Both the position numbers and the translations under genes were made by a program. A DNA stretch of 64,000 nucleotides from contig NZ_AP026966.1 in assembly GCF_027923905.1 (NCBI RefSeq), positions 3,101,001 through 3,165,000 of the forward strand, given 5' to 3'. This document shows positions 45,340 to 54,279 of the stretch, in pieces. This DNA is from Massilia varians (GTDB lineage Bacteria > Pseudomonadota > Gammaproteobacteria > Burkholderiales > Burkholderiaceae_D). The notes beneath the pieces are model-generated. The model was not told where the DNA came from. It searched no databases and was given only the letters and a program-made list of their open reading frames with translations. The stretch's first letter is position 1, and each line of letters starts with the position of its first letter.

Positions 45340-46551
45340 TTAGCCGCCGGCCGGCTGGCGCGCCTCGAAGATCTCGCTGGCCACGCGCGCCAGGTCGTTC
45401 ATCCCGCCGCCGCCGGCCAGGTGCCGGCGCAGCAGGCCGGCCTGCCCGCCATCCTTCATCAAGGTCTCGATCACCGACCGCGCCTTGGCGAAATCGGGAT
45501 CGGTCGAACGCCGGCCCAGTCGTTCCAGGTCGGCGCGGATGACCTGCGCGACCGGCAGCGAGACGGCGGTTTCCGGGTCGATCCAGCTGGCGTCGACGCC
45601 GTCGCGGGCGGCGTTGAAGCGGTTCCAGGTGTACAGCTCGCGGCTGCCGTTGGAGGGCCAGCGCCCCGGCTGATCGGCGAATTCGAGGCAGAGTTCGCGC
45701 GCATAACAGGCCAGCGCGGCCGCGTATTCGGGCCGCAGCGGGGTGTCGAGCACGCGCAGTTCGATGGTGCCGTACTCCGGCTTGGGCCGCACGTCCCAGT
45801 AGAAATCCTTGATGCTGTTGACGATGCCGAAACCGGCCAGGCGGTCGAAATAGTCGCGGAAATCCTGCCAGCTGCGGAATTCGTGCGGCTGGATCCCGCT
45901 CATCGGGAAGGCGCCGACCACGTTGCTGCGCGAGCTGCAAAAGCCCGACACCTCGCCCTGCCAGCACACAGAGTTGGCCGACAGCGCGATGAACAGCGGC
46001 GCGCGCTGGGTCAGCCAGGCGCATAGCCGCACCGCCTCGTCGGCCGTGCCGGCCCCGATGTGCACGTGCATGCCGAACACGGTGAACAGCTTGGCCAGGT
46101 AGCCGTACTTGCGCTCGGATTCGAAATAACGTTCCTTCGGGAAGATGCGCTGCTCGTTCCAGCGCTGGAACGGATGGGCGCCGCCGCCCGAGACCGAGGC
46201 GCCGACTTCAAACGCGGCGCGCTGGACCGTGCTGCGGATGTGCTCGAGCTGCTCGCTGGCTTCGCCGTAGGATTCCAGGATCGAGGTCGCCACCTCCAGC
46301 ATCGAGGTCGTGATCTCGGGCGTGTGCACCCAGGGCTTGTCGTGCTGGTCGAGGATGCGCAGGATGTCGGGCGCGGCCGGGAACAGATCGTAGGTCAGGC
46401 GGTCGAGCACCATCAGCTCGAGCTCGATGCCCATGGTGCCCACGGTCGAGGAGCTGAAGTCCGGCAGGAAGGCCGGCCCCTTGCCCGACACCGCCTGGGC
46501 CTGGGCCTGCGCCAGGCGCGCCGCTTCGTCATTGTTCAGTGGTGCGCTCAT
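45340..46551 (-). CDS. ybdK: glutamate-cysteine ligase family 2 protein (YbdK-type)
   Basis: 403 aa. Carboxylate-amine ligase fold of the YbdK/GCS2 family: GTMGIELELMVLD near residue 38, FTVFGMHVHIG, and PEYGTIELRVLDTP are signatures. It catalyses weak gamma-glutamylcysteine synthesis in E. coli. The ATG overlaps the stop of the antiporter gene by 4 bp. It is the last gene of the operon with a Kef-like antiporter and a secreted protein, a pairing that recalls glutathione-gated K+/H+ exchange. Confidence 0.88.
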   Translation of the reverse strand: MSAPLNNDEAARLAQAQAQAVSGKGPAFLPDFSSSTVGTMGIELELMVLDRLTYDLFPAAPDILRILDQHDKPWVHTPEITTSMLEVATSILESYGEASEQLEHIRSTVQRAAFEVGASVSGGGAHPFQRWNEQRIFPKERYFESERKYGYLAKLFTVFGMHVHIGAGTADEAVRLCAWLTQRAPLFIALSANSVCWQGEVSGFCSSRSNVVGAFPMSGIQPHEFRSWQDFRDYFDRLAGFGIVNSIKDFYWDVRPKPEYGTIELRVLDTPLRPEYAAALACYARELCLEFADQPGRWPSNGSRELYTWNRFNAARDGVDASWIDPETAVSLPVAQVIRADLERLGRRSTDPDFAKARSVIETLMKDGGQAGLLRRHLAGGGGMNDLARVASEIFEARQPAGG

Positions 46552-47810
46552 GCCTTCATCTCCTCCTTGTAGCCGACGCTGCGTTCCTCGTGCGGCGCGC
46601 CCGGGCGCGCTTCCTGGCGGTAGGTCTCGCCCGCCATGCGCAGGCCCAGCCAGGTCAGGCCCGGCGCCAGCAGCACGTTCAGGGCCAGCAGCGCGCCCAT
46701 CATCTCGCTGGAAGCCGGATCCAGCCCGGTATAGGCGTTGAGCGTGGTGTCGACCACCAGGCCGCCATAGCTGACCAGCGAGCACATCTGCAGGGCCATC
46801 GCATGTTTCTTGGTGCGGTCCCAGGCCGTGGCCGGGACCAGGGCGGCCCGGGTAGCCAGGATGCGCACCGCGAACACCGCCAGCGCGCCCAGCAGCGTCC
46901 AGCCCTGGGCCAGTCCCTGCAGGTCGACCAGCGCCGCCGACATCAGGAACAGCAGCACGTAGCCGATGTCCTGGGCGGTCTTGAGCTGGGCCTGGAACAC
47001 GTTGTCGCGCCGCTCCACGTTGCGCAGCAGCAGTCCCATCAAGAGCAGGGACAGCAGCGAACTGGCCGCCGACACCGAGCACAGGCCCAGGTCGATCAGC
47101 AGCGCCGCCAGCAGCATGCCGGGACGCATGGTGGCCGGCACCTTGCACAGCCGCGTGGCGGCCGCATACAGCCCGTAGGACAGCAAGGCGATCGCCGCGC
47201 CGAGCACCAGCTTGCCGCCCTGGCGCATCAGTTCCTCGCCGAAGCCGGTGGCGGCGTCCACGCCCTGGCTGCGCGTCCACGCCATCGTCAGCGCCAGCAT
47301 CAAGAGCGCGACCAGGCTGCTCAGGCCGACCATGTTGGCGGTGGCGAAGGTGCTGGTGCCGCTGGCGTTCTCGTCGGCCGCCATCGAATTGACGATGACC
47401 GGGTTCACCGCGATCAGGATCGAGGCGATGAAGATCGAGGCGCCCCAGGGCAGCCCGAGCAGGCGCAGGGTGACGGCCACCGCCACGCAGCGCGCCAGCG
47501 TGGCCAGCAGCAGGCTGCCGCCCTGGCGGCCGCTTCTGAGAAGCCAGGCCAGGTCCATCTTGCGTCCGACCTCGAACAGCACCAGGGCCGAGGCGGCGTT
47601 GAGCAATTCCTGGAACTGGGCCAGCAGCGGGCGGTCGATCAGGTTGCCGCCGGTCGCGCCCAGCAGCAGCCCGGCGAGCACGGCGCCGTACAGCTTGGGC
47701 ACCTTGAAGCGCTGCAGCAGCATGCCCAGCACGAGGGCCAGCATCAGGCCGAAGCCCAGCACTGCCAGCGGCGACAACAGCCACAGCGGCGTCGAAAAGT
47801 CTTCATTCAT
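46548..47810 (-). CDS. CPA2/Kef-type cation:proton antiporter without RCK domain
   Basis: 420 aa, about 12-13 membrane helices. The layout LQRFKVPKLYGAVLAGLLLGATGG resembles the KefB/KefC membrane domain, but the polypeptide ends after the last helix with a short basic and acidic tail, so the NAD-binding RCK/KTN domain of Kef is missing. GGGAGG upstream supports the ATG at 47810. It overlaps the preceding gene by 8 bp and the ligase by 4 bp, so the three are tightly coupled. Confidence 0.87.
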   Translation of the reverse strand: MNEDFSTPLWLLSPLAVLGFGLMLALVLGMLLQRFKVPKLYGAVLAGLLLGATGGNLIDRPLLAQFQELLNAASALVLFEVGRKMDLAWLLRSGRQGGSLLLATLARCVAVAVTLRLLGLPWGASIFIASILIAVNPVIVNSMAADENASGTSTFATANMVGLSSLVALLMLALTMAWTRSQGVDAATGFGEELMRQGGKLVLGAAIALLSYGLYAAATRLCKVPATMRPGMLLAALLIDLGLCSVSAASSLLSLLLMGLLLRNVERRDNVFQAQLKTAQDIGYVLLFLMSAALVDLQGLAQGWTLLGALAVFAVRILATRAALVPATAWDRTKKHAMALQMCSLVSYGGLVVDTTLNAYTGLDPASSEMMGALLALNVLLAPGLTWLGLRMAGETYRQEARPGAPHEERSVGYKEEMKA

Positions 47811-48846
47811 GGCGCGCCTCCCAGGCATGGGCAAGCGCAGTGAGCTCGCGTTCGGTGACGGCGGCACGCGCCTTGGCCGCTTCCTGCATGGCGGCGCCGG
47901 CGGCGGCCGGCAGTTCGCTCGAGATGCGTGCGCGCACGATGCCGCCGGCGTCGCGCAGCGGAATCCACAATTGGCCGGATACCGTCGTGTTCTCGCGCCA
48001 GACCGCCAGGAACTTGGCGCCGGTGCGGTCGCCGGAAATGGAGGGTTCGATCAGGCTGAAGTTGCGCAGCCACTCGGCGGCCGGGAAGCGCCGCGCCAGC
48101 AGCACCTGCATCGCGCTGCGCTGCTCCAGGCGGGCGTCGTCGCGCGAATAAGGCAGGTGCATCTGCGCCTGGCCCAGGCTGGCCGTGCGCAGGTCCAGGC
48201 AGCTCGCCTCGCTGACCCAGCGCCAGCTGTCGGCGGCCTGCAGGCGCGGCTTGCCGTTGGTCGCGTCCAGCCAGGCCGTCATCAAGGGAGTGCGCTTCGG
48301 CGCCGGATTGGCAGCATCGATCGCACCCAGCGCCGCCGTCACCTTCTTCCAGTGGCCGGCCTGCCAGTTGCGGGTCGGCAGCCGGTCGGACGGACGCCAG
48401 CGCCACAGCACCGCCGACCATTGCCCGCCCTCCCCTTGCCAGACCATGCCGGCCTGCACCCTGCCGCCGGTCTGGACCAGCATCGACTGGCCGTTCCAGG
48501 CCGCGCTCCATGGCCGCAGCACCGCACCGACCCCGGCGCCGAGGCGGTGCCAGGCAATCGCCGGCGCCGGCAGGCAGGTATTCGGACTGGCGGAGACGTC
48601 CTCCCAGTAGAGCATTTCAAGGTGCTGGCTCCAGGCGCAGTGGCGCAAGCTCGGCGCGCCCAGGCTGGCCAGGCCGGACTCGACCGGCGCCGCGCAGCTG
48701 CCGGCGCGGGTGCCGGTCAGTTGCGTGAAATCGGCAACCGGCGGCGGCGCGGACTTGCGGCTCGCCGCGGCGGCATCGGGAACATGGAATGCGCCGAGCG
48801 CCAGCATGGCGGCCAGCATGGCGGCCGGAGGGCGGCGCTTGGACAT
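47803..48846 (-). CDS. secreted hypothetical protein, first gene of the antiporter operon
   Basis: 347 aa from the ATG at 48846 (MSKRRPPAAMLAAMLALGAF), with a signal peptide ending near DAAAAS. The mature part has several Trp-rich segments (WSAAWNGQSMLV; VLWRWRPSDRL), four Cys that may form disulfides, and no recognised domain. Its stop overlaps the antiporter start by 8 bp, so it probably acts with the antiporter and ligase, in the periplasm. Confidence 0.75.
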   Translation of the reverse strand: MSKRRPPAAMLAAMLALGAFHVPDAAAASRKSAPPPVADFTQLTGTRAGSCAAPVESGLASLGAPSLRHCAWSQHLEMLYWEDVSASPNTCLPAPAIAWHRLGAGVGAVLRPWSAAWNGQSMLVQTGGRVQAGMVWQGEGGQWSAVLWRWRPSDRLPTRNWQAGHWKKVTAALGAIDAANPAPKRTPLMTAWLDATNGKPRLQAADSWRWVSEASCLDLRTASLGQAQMHLPYSRDDARLEQRSAMQVLLARRFPAAEWLRNFSLIEPSISGDRTGAKFLAVWRENTTVSGQLWIPLRDAGGIVRARISSELPAAAGAAMQEAAKARAAVTERELTALAHAWEARHE

Positions 48847-48990
48847 GGGCGTGACGATCCGGGCTACATGGGTCGTCGGGGAAAACGGTGCGTTCAAGTT
48901 TCCTCCGGTGGGGCGCGCAGGGGGAAGCCTGGCGGTGGGCCGGCAGGCGCCGCGATCGCGCCAGCCGCGGCAAGGATGGCCGCGGCACCG

Positions 48991-49020
48991 AAAAAAGTCC
49001 CCCGGCACGATGCGGGGGAC
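48991..49020 (-). terminator. rho-independent terminator, probably for the GNAT gene
   Basis: GTCCCCC (48997-49003) pairs with GGGGGAC (49014-49020), followed by six T on the minus strand (ACTTTTTTCGG). It lies about 145 bp after the GNAT stop. The rest of the 318-bp gap 48846-49165 is AT-rich near 49090-49150 and shows no gene. Confidence 0.8.
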
Positions 49021-49164
49021 GAAAAGAAACGGACTCAACCGCCTCATCGCTGATCGGGTACCGGGCCGTTGCTGGCTGGCACCACGCAGCTATGATGTAC
49101 TAAAAATAGTGCGAAGGCAACCCAATTTGTCCAAATGTATTTATATGCATGCCCCGCGAACGGT

Positions 49165-49602
49165 TCATTCCTGACGCAGGTGCAGCAGCGGATAGGGGCG
49201 CCCGGCGTCGTCCGTCGGCGAACGTCCGGTCGCCGTGAATCCCAGGTGACGGTAGAAGCCGAGCGCCTGCAGATTCTGCTCGTTGACGTCGACCGTGAGC
49301 CGTCCGGCGATGCTTTCCGCATGGGCCAACAGCCGTCTTCCCGTTCCCTGGCCCCGGCTGGCCGGGTCCACGAACAAGGCGTCGACATGGGCGCCGGTCA
49401 AACCCAGGAAGCCGCACGGCCGGCCGGCGGCATCGGTTGCCACCCAGACCCGGGTTGCGGGCAGGTAGTGCTCGGCGACCAGGGCCTCGATCTCGCGGAA
49501 GTCGGCATCGCGCAGGAAGTCATGGGTGGCGCGCACGCTGGCGCGCCAGATGCCGGCCAGCGCAGCGGTGTCGGAAGCGGTCGAGAGGCGGATCGTTTGC
49601 AT
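49165..49602 (-). CDS. GNAT family N-acetyltransferase (YjaB-like)
   Basis: 145 aa from the ATG at 49602. GNAT fold with the acetyl-CoA loop RGQGTGRRLL and a C-terminal segment NVNEQNLQALGFYRHLGF-type (here VDVNEQNLQALGFYRHLGF) that is nearly the same as in E. coli YjaB, including ATHDFL at the N-terminus and RPYPLLHL at the end. YjaB is reported as a protein lysine acetyltransferase. Divergent from the ZIP transporter gene. Confidence 0.87.
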   Translation of the reverse strand: MQTIRLSTASDTAALAGIWRASVRATHDFLRDADFREIEALVAEHYLPATRVWVATDAAGRPCGFLGLTGAHVDALFVDPASRGQGTGRRLLAHAESIAGRLTVDVNEQNLQALGFYRHLGFTATGRSPTDDAGRPYPLLHLRQE

Positions 49603-49685
49603 GGCGTTTTTCTTGTAGTGTGCGCAATTGTGCCTCAACGCAGGCCGTCTGTGCTTAAAATCGTGACGAAGCGCGCGGAGGACCT

Positions 49686-50444
49686 ATGGCATTGCCGATC
49701 TGGCTGCAGGCGGGATTGTGGGGATTGCTGGCAGGCGGCGCACTGCTGGTCGGCGCCGCGCTCGGTTACCGGCTCACGGTGCCGCAGCGCCTGATCGCCG
49801 CCGTGATGGCCTTCGGCAGCGGCGTCCTGATCTCGGCCCTCTCCTTCGAGCTGATGGAGCATGCCTTCCATACCGGCGGTTTCGCCTCCACGGCGCTGGG
49901 CTTCCTGGGCGGGGCGGCGGTCTACACACTGGCCAACTGGTGGCTCTCCAAGCGCGGCGCGCGCCATCGCAAGCGCTCAGGCTGCCAGCCGCCGGCCAGC
50001 GAAAACGGCGGCACCGGCACCGCGATCGCGGTCGGCGCCCTGCTCGACGGGATTCCGGAATCGATCGTCATCGGCCTGTCGATGCTGGGCGGGCGCGGCG
50101 TGAGCATCGTCGCGGTGGCGGCGATCTTCTTGTCGAACATTCCGGAAGGCCTGTCGAGCGCCGCTGGCATGAAGCGCGCCGGGCGCTCCGCGCGCTACAT
50201 CTTCGGGATCTGGGGCGGGATCGCGGTGGTCTCCGGCATCGCCGCCCTGCTCGGCTACGCGGTGTTCCGCCATTTTCCGCCGCAGGTGGTGGCGGCGACC
50301 ACCGCGGTGGCGGCCGGCGCCATCCTGGCCATGCTGGTCGACACCATGATTCCCGAAGCCTTCGAGGAGACCCACGATTTCGCCGGACTGATCACGGTGG
50401 CGGGCTTCCTGGCCGCGTATTCCCTGAGCAAGCTGGGCGGCTAG
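49686..50444 (+). CDS. ZIP family metal transporter (1)
   Basis: 252 aa, about 8 predicted helices. ZIP-type metal-site motifs lie in helices 4-5: GALLDGIPESIVIGL and LSNIPEGLSSA. Such proteins move zinc or other divalent metals across the inner membrane. SD GCGGAGG precedes the ATG. Its stop (TAG) overlaps the stop of the convergent MOSC gene at CTAG. Confidence 0.87.
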   Translation: MALPIWLQAGLWGLLAGGALLVGAALGYRLTVPQRLIAAVMAFGSGVLISALSFELMEHAFHTGGFASTALGFLGGAAVYTLANWWLSKRGARHRKRSGCQPPASENGGTGTAIAVGALLDGIPESIVIGLSMLGGRGVSIVAVAAIFLSNIPEGLSSAAGMKRAGRSARYIFGIWGGIAVVSGIAALLGYAVFRHFPPQVVAATTAVAAGAILAMLVDTMIPEAFEETHDFAGLITVAGFLAAYSLSKLGG

Positions 50445-51124
50445 CGCTCGGCCCGCGCATGAAAGCCGGCGCCGTCCCAGCGCGCCAGGGCGGTGCCGGC
50501 GCGGGCCGATACCGCACGCGCCGCATACGCGGGCCCGAGCCGGGCGAGCAGGCGCGGAAAGGCCCGGCAATAGCTCGACTGCACCCCCGCCACATGGGCC
50601 AGGTCGGCGTAGCCGATCACGTGTTCAGGCGGCACCGCCTCGACCACCCGGGCCACGCGCTCGCGCCAGTCTTCCGGCAGCGCGGGCAGACGCTCTTCCA
50701 GCACAGCAACCGGATCACCGACGCGGATCTCGCCGCCGGTCAGCACCCGGGCCAGGATGCCGCGCCTGGCGCCGATGGCGTGCGCCAGGCCGGGCGCGTG
50801 CCGGTCCAGGCTGCCGCAGGCTTCGCACTGGAAGCTCAGGCGCAGCCGTACTTGCGCGCCGATGCGCAGTACAGTGCCGGAGACAAAAGCGGCGGTGTCG
50901 AGGTCGAGCAGCAGGTTCTCGCGCAAGGCCTGTGGCGGCAGCCCGAGCGCGCGGTAGGCGGGCGCGCCGGCGAGCAGCAGCTGCCTGGGCGACCGCGGGT
51001 CGGCGTGGATGTCGCCGGCCAGGCCGCAGCCGGCCAGCGCGTGGACGCGCTCGCGTGCTGTCGGCGCGGCCGCGTTCGGAGCGCGCGCGGCGATCGCGAG
51101 CACCGTGCCGAGCCGACGGCTCAT
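50441..51124 (-). CDS. MOSC domain protein with C-terminal MGMT/ATL-like DNA-binding segment
   Basis: 227 aa. Residues 1-145 form a MOSC (molybdenum cofactor sulfurase C-terminal) domain: GLAGDIHADPRSPRQLLL, ENLLLDLD and CEACGSLDRHAPGL; MOSC proteins handle sulfur or reduce N-hydroxylated compounds. Residues 150-227 (VARVVEAVPPEHVIGYADLA, then RAFPRLLARLG) look like the helix-turn-helix half of alkyltransferase-like proteins, without the PCHR motif. The fusion is unusual. Last gene of the leftward cyo-regBA block, 40 bp after the cytochrome gene. Confidence 0.78.
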   Translation of the reverse strand: MSRRLGTVLAIAARAPNAAAPTARERVHALAGCGLAGDIHADPRSPRQLLLAGAPAYRALGLPPQALRENLLLDLDTAAFVSGTVLRIGAQVRLRLSFQCEACGSLDRHAPGLAHAIGARRGILARVLTGGEIRVGDPVAVLEERLPALPEDWRERVARVVEAVPPEHVIGYADLAHVAGVQSSYCRAFPRLLARLGPAYAARAVSARAGTALARWDGAGFHARAER

Positions 51125-51164
51125 CGCGGGCTGCCGGCGCCGGTCCGGAGCAATGCGCGTATGC

Positions 51165-51557
51165 TCACCTGGCGCCGGCGGGCGGCGCCGGATGCGCGCG
51201 CAGGTAAGCCAGCAGTTCGGCGATCTGGCGCTCGCTGCGCAAGCCCCAGAAGCGCATCTTGTTGCCGGGGACGACGGCATCGGGGTCGCGCAGGAAGGCG
51301 GCCAGGTTCTTGTCGTTCCACACGAAACCGGCCTTCCGGAGCGCCGGCGAATAGTCGAAATCGGGCGCGGAACCGGCGCGGCGGCCGAGGATGCCGTTGA
51401 GCTGCGGACCGAAATTGCTGCGCGCGCCGGGCCCGACCTGGTGGCAGTTGGCGCAGCGCTGGAAGGCGGCCTTGCCGGCGGCGAGAGGATCGGCGGCCTG
51501 CAGGGCCGGCGCGGCAAGCAACAAGGCCAGGCAGGCCGGCAGTAGACGCAGTTTCAT
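51165..51557 (-). CDS. periplasmic class I c-type cytochrome
   Basis: 130 aa with a signal peptide (LLLAAPALQA, cleavage near 21). Heme c attaches at CANCH (Cys35, Cys38, His39), and the distal Met ligand is in GNKMRFWG. The fold and GPQLNGILGRRAG match mitochondrial-type cytochrome c. It may pass electrons in the respiratory chain, though the cyo oxidase upstream oxidises quinol rather than cytochrome c. Located 10 bp after the regA gene. Confidence 0.92.
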   Translation of the reverse strand: MKLRLLPACLALLLAAPALQAADPLAAGKAAFQRCANCHQVGPGARSNFGPQLNGILGRRAGSAPDFDYSPALRKAGFVWNDKNLAAFLRDPDAVVPGNKMRFWGLRSERQIAELLAYLRAHPAPPAGAR

Positions 51558-51567
51558 GGCTTGTCCC

Positions 51568-52110
51568 CTACTTGACCCGCTGTTTCTCGAGCTTGCGCGC
51601 CAGCGTGCGCCGGTGCAGCCCGAGGCGGCGCGCCGCTTCCGAGATATTGAAGTCAGTCTCGGCCAGCACCGCATGGATCCGCTCCCATTCCAGGGTCTTG
51701 ATGGAGGTGGAACGGTTGGTGACCTCGACGTCGGTGTTGCCGGCCACGTGACCGAAGGCGGCCTCGATGTCGTCGGTGTTGGACGGCTTGGCCAGGTACT
51801 GCACCGCGCCCAGCTTGATCGCTTCCACCGCGGTGGCGATGCTGGCGAAGCCGGTCAGCACCACGATCAGCATGTCCGGGTCGTGCTCGTGCAGCAGCTG
51901 CACGCAGGCCAGGCCCGAACTGTTGCCCTTGAGCTTCAGGTCGACCACCGCGTAGCCCGGCGTGTGCGCGGCCAGCAGCGCGGCTGCTTCCTCGTGGCCC
52001 GGTGCGACCAGCACCCGGTAGCCGCGCCGCTCGAAGGAGCGGCTCAGGGTGCGCGCGAACGCCTCGTCGTCTTCGATGATGAGCAGCAGGCGCTCAGTAT
52101 TGTCTGTCAA
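51568..52110 (-). CDS. regA: redox response regulator, RegA/ActR/PrrA/RoxR type
   Basis: 180 aa. Receiver domain with phospho-accepting Asp57 (YAVVDLKL), then a short linker and a Fis-type helix-turn-helix (ISEAARRLGLHRRTLARKL). This is the layout of the RegA/PrrA family, which controls respiration, and oxidase genes, in response to redox state. It overlaps the kinase gene by 17 bp and is translationally coupled. Confidence 0.93.
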   Translation of the reverse strand: MTDNTERLLLIIEDDEAFARTLSRSFERRGYRVLVAPGHEEAAALLAAHTPGYAVVDLKLKGNSSGLACVQLLHEHDPDMLIVVLTGFASIATAVEAIKLGAVQYLAKPSNTDDIEAAFGHVAGNTDVEVTNRSTSIKTLEWERIHAVLAETDFNISEAARRLGLHRRTLARKLEKQRVK

Positions 52111-53446
52111 TGCCTTCCTCTTCCAGTTCGATGCTTGCCAGCGGCAGCCGCAGGCTCACCTGCGCCCCGCCCTCCGCCCGGTTGGCGGCAACCACCGAAC
52201 CGCCCAGCTTGCGCACCACGTTCACGGCCAGGAACAGGCCCAGGCCGCGACCCGGCTTGGCCTTGGTGGACTGGTAGGGCTTGCCGATCTGGCCGAGCAT
52301 GCCGGGCGCGAAGCCCGGCCCGCGGTCGGTGACCATCACGTGCAGCACGCCCTCCTCGATCCAGGCGTCCAGGCCGACCCAGTCGGGCGAGGCCTCGAGC
52401 GCGTTGTCGAGCAGGTTGTCGATGGTCTGCTTGAGCGCCGAATCGGACGCCACCGGCCGGTCCTCGCGGATACGGTTATTGTACTGGAAGCCCGCCACCT
52501 GCCGGCTGGCGCGCCAGCTGTCCACCACGCCGTCCAGGAAGCTGCGCACGGTGGTGCGCACCGCCGATTCGCCGCGCGCCTCGCCGGCCGACAGCAGGAT
52601 GCCGCTGACGATGGTCTTGCAGCGCTGGAGCTGGGTCTGCATTTCGGTGATTTCTTCCAGCAGCCCGGGGTCGTTGCGGAACTGCGGCATGCGCTTCCAG
52701 TCGCCCAGGATCACCGAAACGGTCGCCAGCGGCGTGCCCAGCTCGTGGGCGGCGCCCGAGGCCAGCAGGCCCATGCGTACGATGTGCTCCTCCTCGACCG
52801 CCTGCTGGCGCAGCGCCGCGAGCTGGGCGGCCTTGTCGCGCAGGGTGTCGGAAATGCGCGAGATGAACATCACGAGCAGGGCCGCGTTGAGCGCGAAGCA
52901 GACCAGGAGGCCCTGGATGTAGAGGCTGGAGATCCCGCGCGCATGGTCGAACGGCAGCGCGAGCGGCTGGGCGTACATGGCCAGGCCGGCCATGCAGGCG
53001 ATGGTGATCAGGACGATGGTCCAGGTCCACATCGCTTCGAGCAGGACCGCCGACAGGATCACCTGCAGCAGGTAGAGGAAGGCGAAGGGATTGGTGATGC
53101 CGCCCGACAGGTAGAGCAGCACGGTCAGGCTGGCCACGTCGACCAGCAGGGCCATGAACATCTCGCTGTTCGAGACCGGCCGGCGCTCGTGCCAGCGCAG
53201 GTGGCTGGCCACGTTGAAGGCGATCAGGCAGGCCAGCACCTGCAGCATGGGCAGCAGCGGCAGTTCGATGCCGAAGATCAGGATGGCCGAGGCGATGGTC
53301 GTGACCTGCCCGATCACGGCGATCCAGCGCAGCTCGATCAGCTGCAGCATGTTCTTGTGGCCCGCGGCGAACTCGACGTTCGCGGCCGCCGCCTGGGGCG
53401 AGCTGCGCGCCGCCTTGGCGAAGAAATCGAGGGGGTTCTGGATCAT
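52094..53446 (-). CDS. regB: redox sensor histidine kinase, RegB/PrrB type
   Basis: 450 aa. Six predicted membrane helices (about 40-195) include GGITNPF (115-121), the conserved quinone-site heptad of RegB. The H-box is GAAHELGTPLA with His234, and the redox-box Cys276 follows in QLQRCKTIV, matching the Cys that controls RegB activity. HATPase_c (about 330-440) has DNLLDNALEA and GRGLGLFLA. It lies directly after SURF1 and the cyo genes and is probably cotranscribed with its target oxidase. Confidence 0.93.
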   Translation of the reverse strand: MIQNPLDFFAKAARSSPQAAAANVEFAAGHKNMLQLIELRWIAVIGQVTTIASAILIFGIELPLLPMLQVLACLIAFNVASHLRWHERRPVSNSEMFMALLVDVASLTVLLYLSGGITNPFAFLYLLQVILSAVLLEAMWTWTIVLITIACMAGLAMYAQPLALPFDHARGISSLYIQGLLVCFALNAALLVMFISRISDTLRDKAAQLAALRQQAVEEEHIVRMGLLASGAAHELGTPLATVSVILGDWKRMPQFRNDPGLLEEITEMQTQLQRCKTIVSGILLSAGEARGESAVRTTVRSFLDGVVDSWRASRQVAGFQYNNRIREDRPVASDSALKQTIDNLLDNALEASPDWVGLDAWIEEGVLHVMVTDRGPGFAPGMLGQIGKPYQSTKAKPGRGLGLFLAVNVVRKLGGSVVAANRAEGGAQVSLRLPLASIELEEEGIDRQY

Positions 53447-53478
53447 GCCCGTGGGGTGGTGTCAGTCATCGTCGCGCA

Positions 53479-54279
53479 CTAGTCGTCATCCACTACGGCG
53501 CCGTGACCGCCGATCCACCACCAGGCAGCGCCGACCATCAGGGCCAGCGCATACCAGGTCAGGGCATAGACGAGGTGATTGTTGGTGAAAGAGATGACGG
53601 TCAGGCCGCCGACGGCGCGCTCGGGTGCGCCCGCCGGATCCTGGTTCTTGCCGGCATCGATGAAGTACGGCGCGACGTTCGTGAGTCCGCGTGCGGCGGC
53701 CAGGGCCTGCACGTCGCGCGAGAACCAGCGGTTGTTCGCCGGGTCGTTCTCGCGCAGGAAGCCGCCGCCCGGTTCGCTGATGCGCAGCAGACCGCTGACC
53801 TCGACCCGCTCGCCACCGTGCGCGCACGGATCAGCGGCGGCGCGGCGGGCGGCATAGGTCCCGGGTTTGTTTTCCGCGGCGGGAATGAAGCCGCGGTTGA
53901 TGAAGACGATGTGGCCCTCGGCCGTACAGAGCGGCGTGAGCAGCCAGAAGCCCGCGCCCAGCTCGGACAGGGCCTGGACGGGAGCGGTGAATTCGTAGAG
54001 GTAGTGTCCGGCCACGCGTACGCGCCGGTATTCGTCGGTGTCCCTGGACACCTGGGACCAGCGCTCGGGACCGGGCGCCGCGACGGGCGCCGCATGCACG
54101 CGCGATTCGACGCGCTCGATCAGGTCCAGCTTCCATTGCAGGCGAACGACCTGCCAGGTGCCGAGGGCGAAAAAAAGCGCGAACAGCAGCAGGCCTGCTG
54201 CCGCCAGCATCCGCCGCGCGAAAGCGCTGCGTGGAGGATGGGCGGCAGGACCTGCCTGCTGGTCGCGCGGGTGCTGCAT
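53479..54279 (-). CDS. SURF1 family oxidase assembly protein
   Basis: 266 aa with two membrane helices (about 24-44 and 238-256) and a periplasmic domain between, as in SURF1 proteins. GTWQVVRLQWKLDLIERVE near the N-terminus and HLVYALTWYALALM near the C-terminus are family signatures. It assists heme insertion into heme-copper oxidase subunit I. The start codon abuts the cyoD stop, so it belongs to the cyo operon, where it is not always found. Confidence 0.92.
   Translation of the reverse strand: MQHPRDQQAGPAAHPPRSAFARRMLAAAGLLLFALFFALGTWQVVRLQWKLDLIERVESRVHAAPVAAPGPERWSQVSRDTDEYRRVRVAGHYLYEFTAPVQALSELGAGFWLLTPLCTAEGHIVFINRGFIPAAENKPGTYAARRAAADPCAHGGERVEVSGLLRISEPGGGFLRENDPANNRWFSRDVQALAAARGLTNVAPYFIDAGKNQDPAGAPERAVGGLTVISFTNNHLVYALTWYALALMVGAAWWWIGGHGAVVDDD

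Noticed and set aside
45237..45343. Open stretch ending MADDAAVPEAVLAALSKGEKEA before the ligase gene stop
   Set aside because: It looks like the C-terminus of a protein, but a stop lies just upstream and no SD precedes the internal ATG; could be a decayed remnant, not enough to call.
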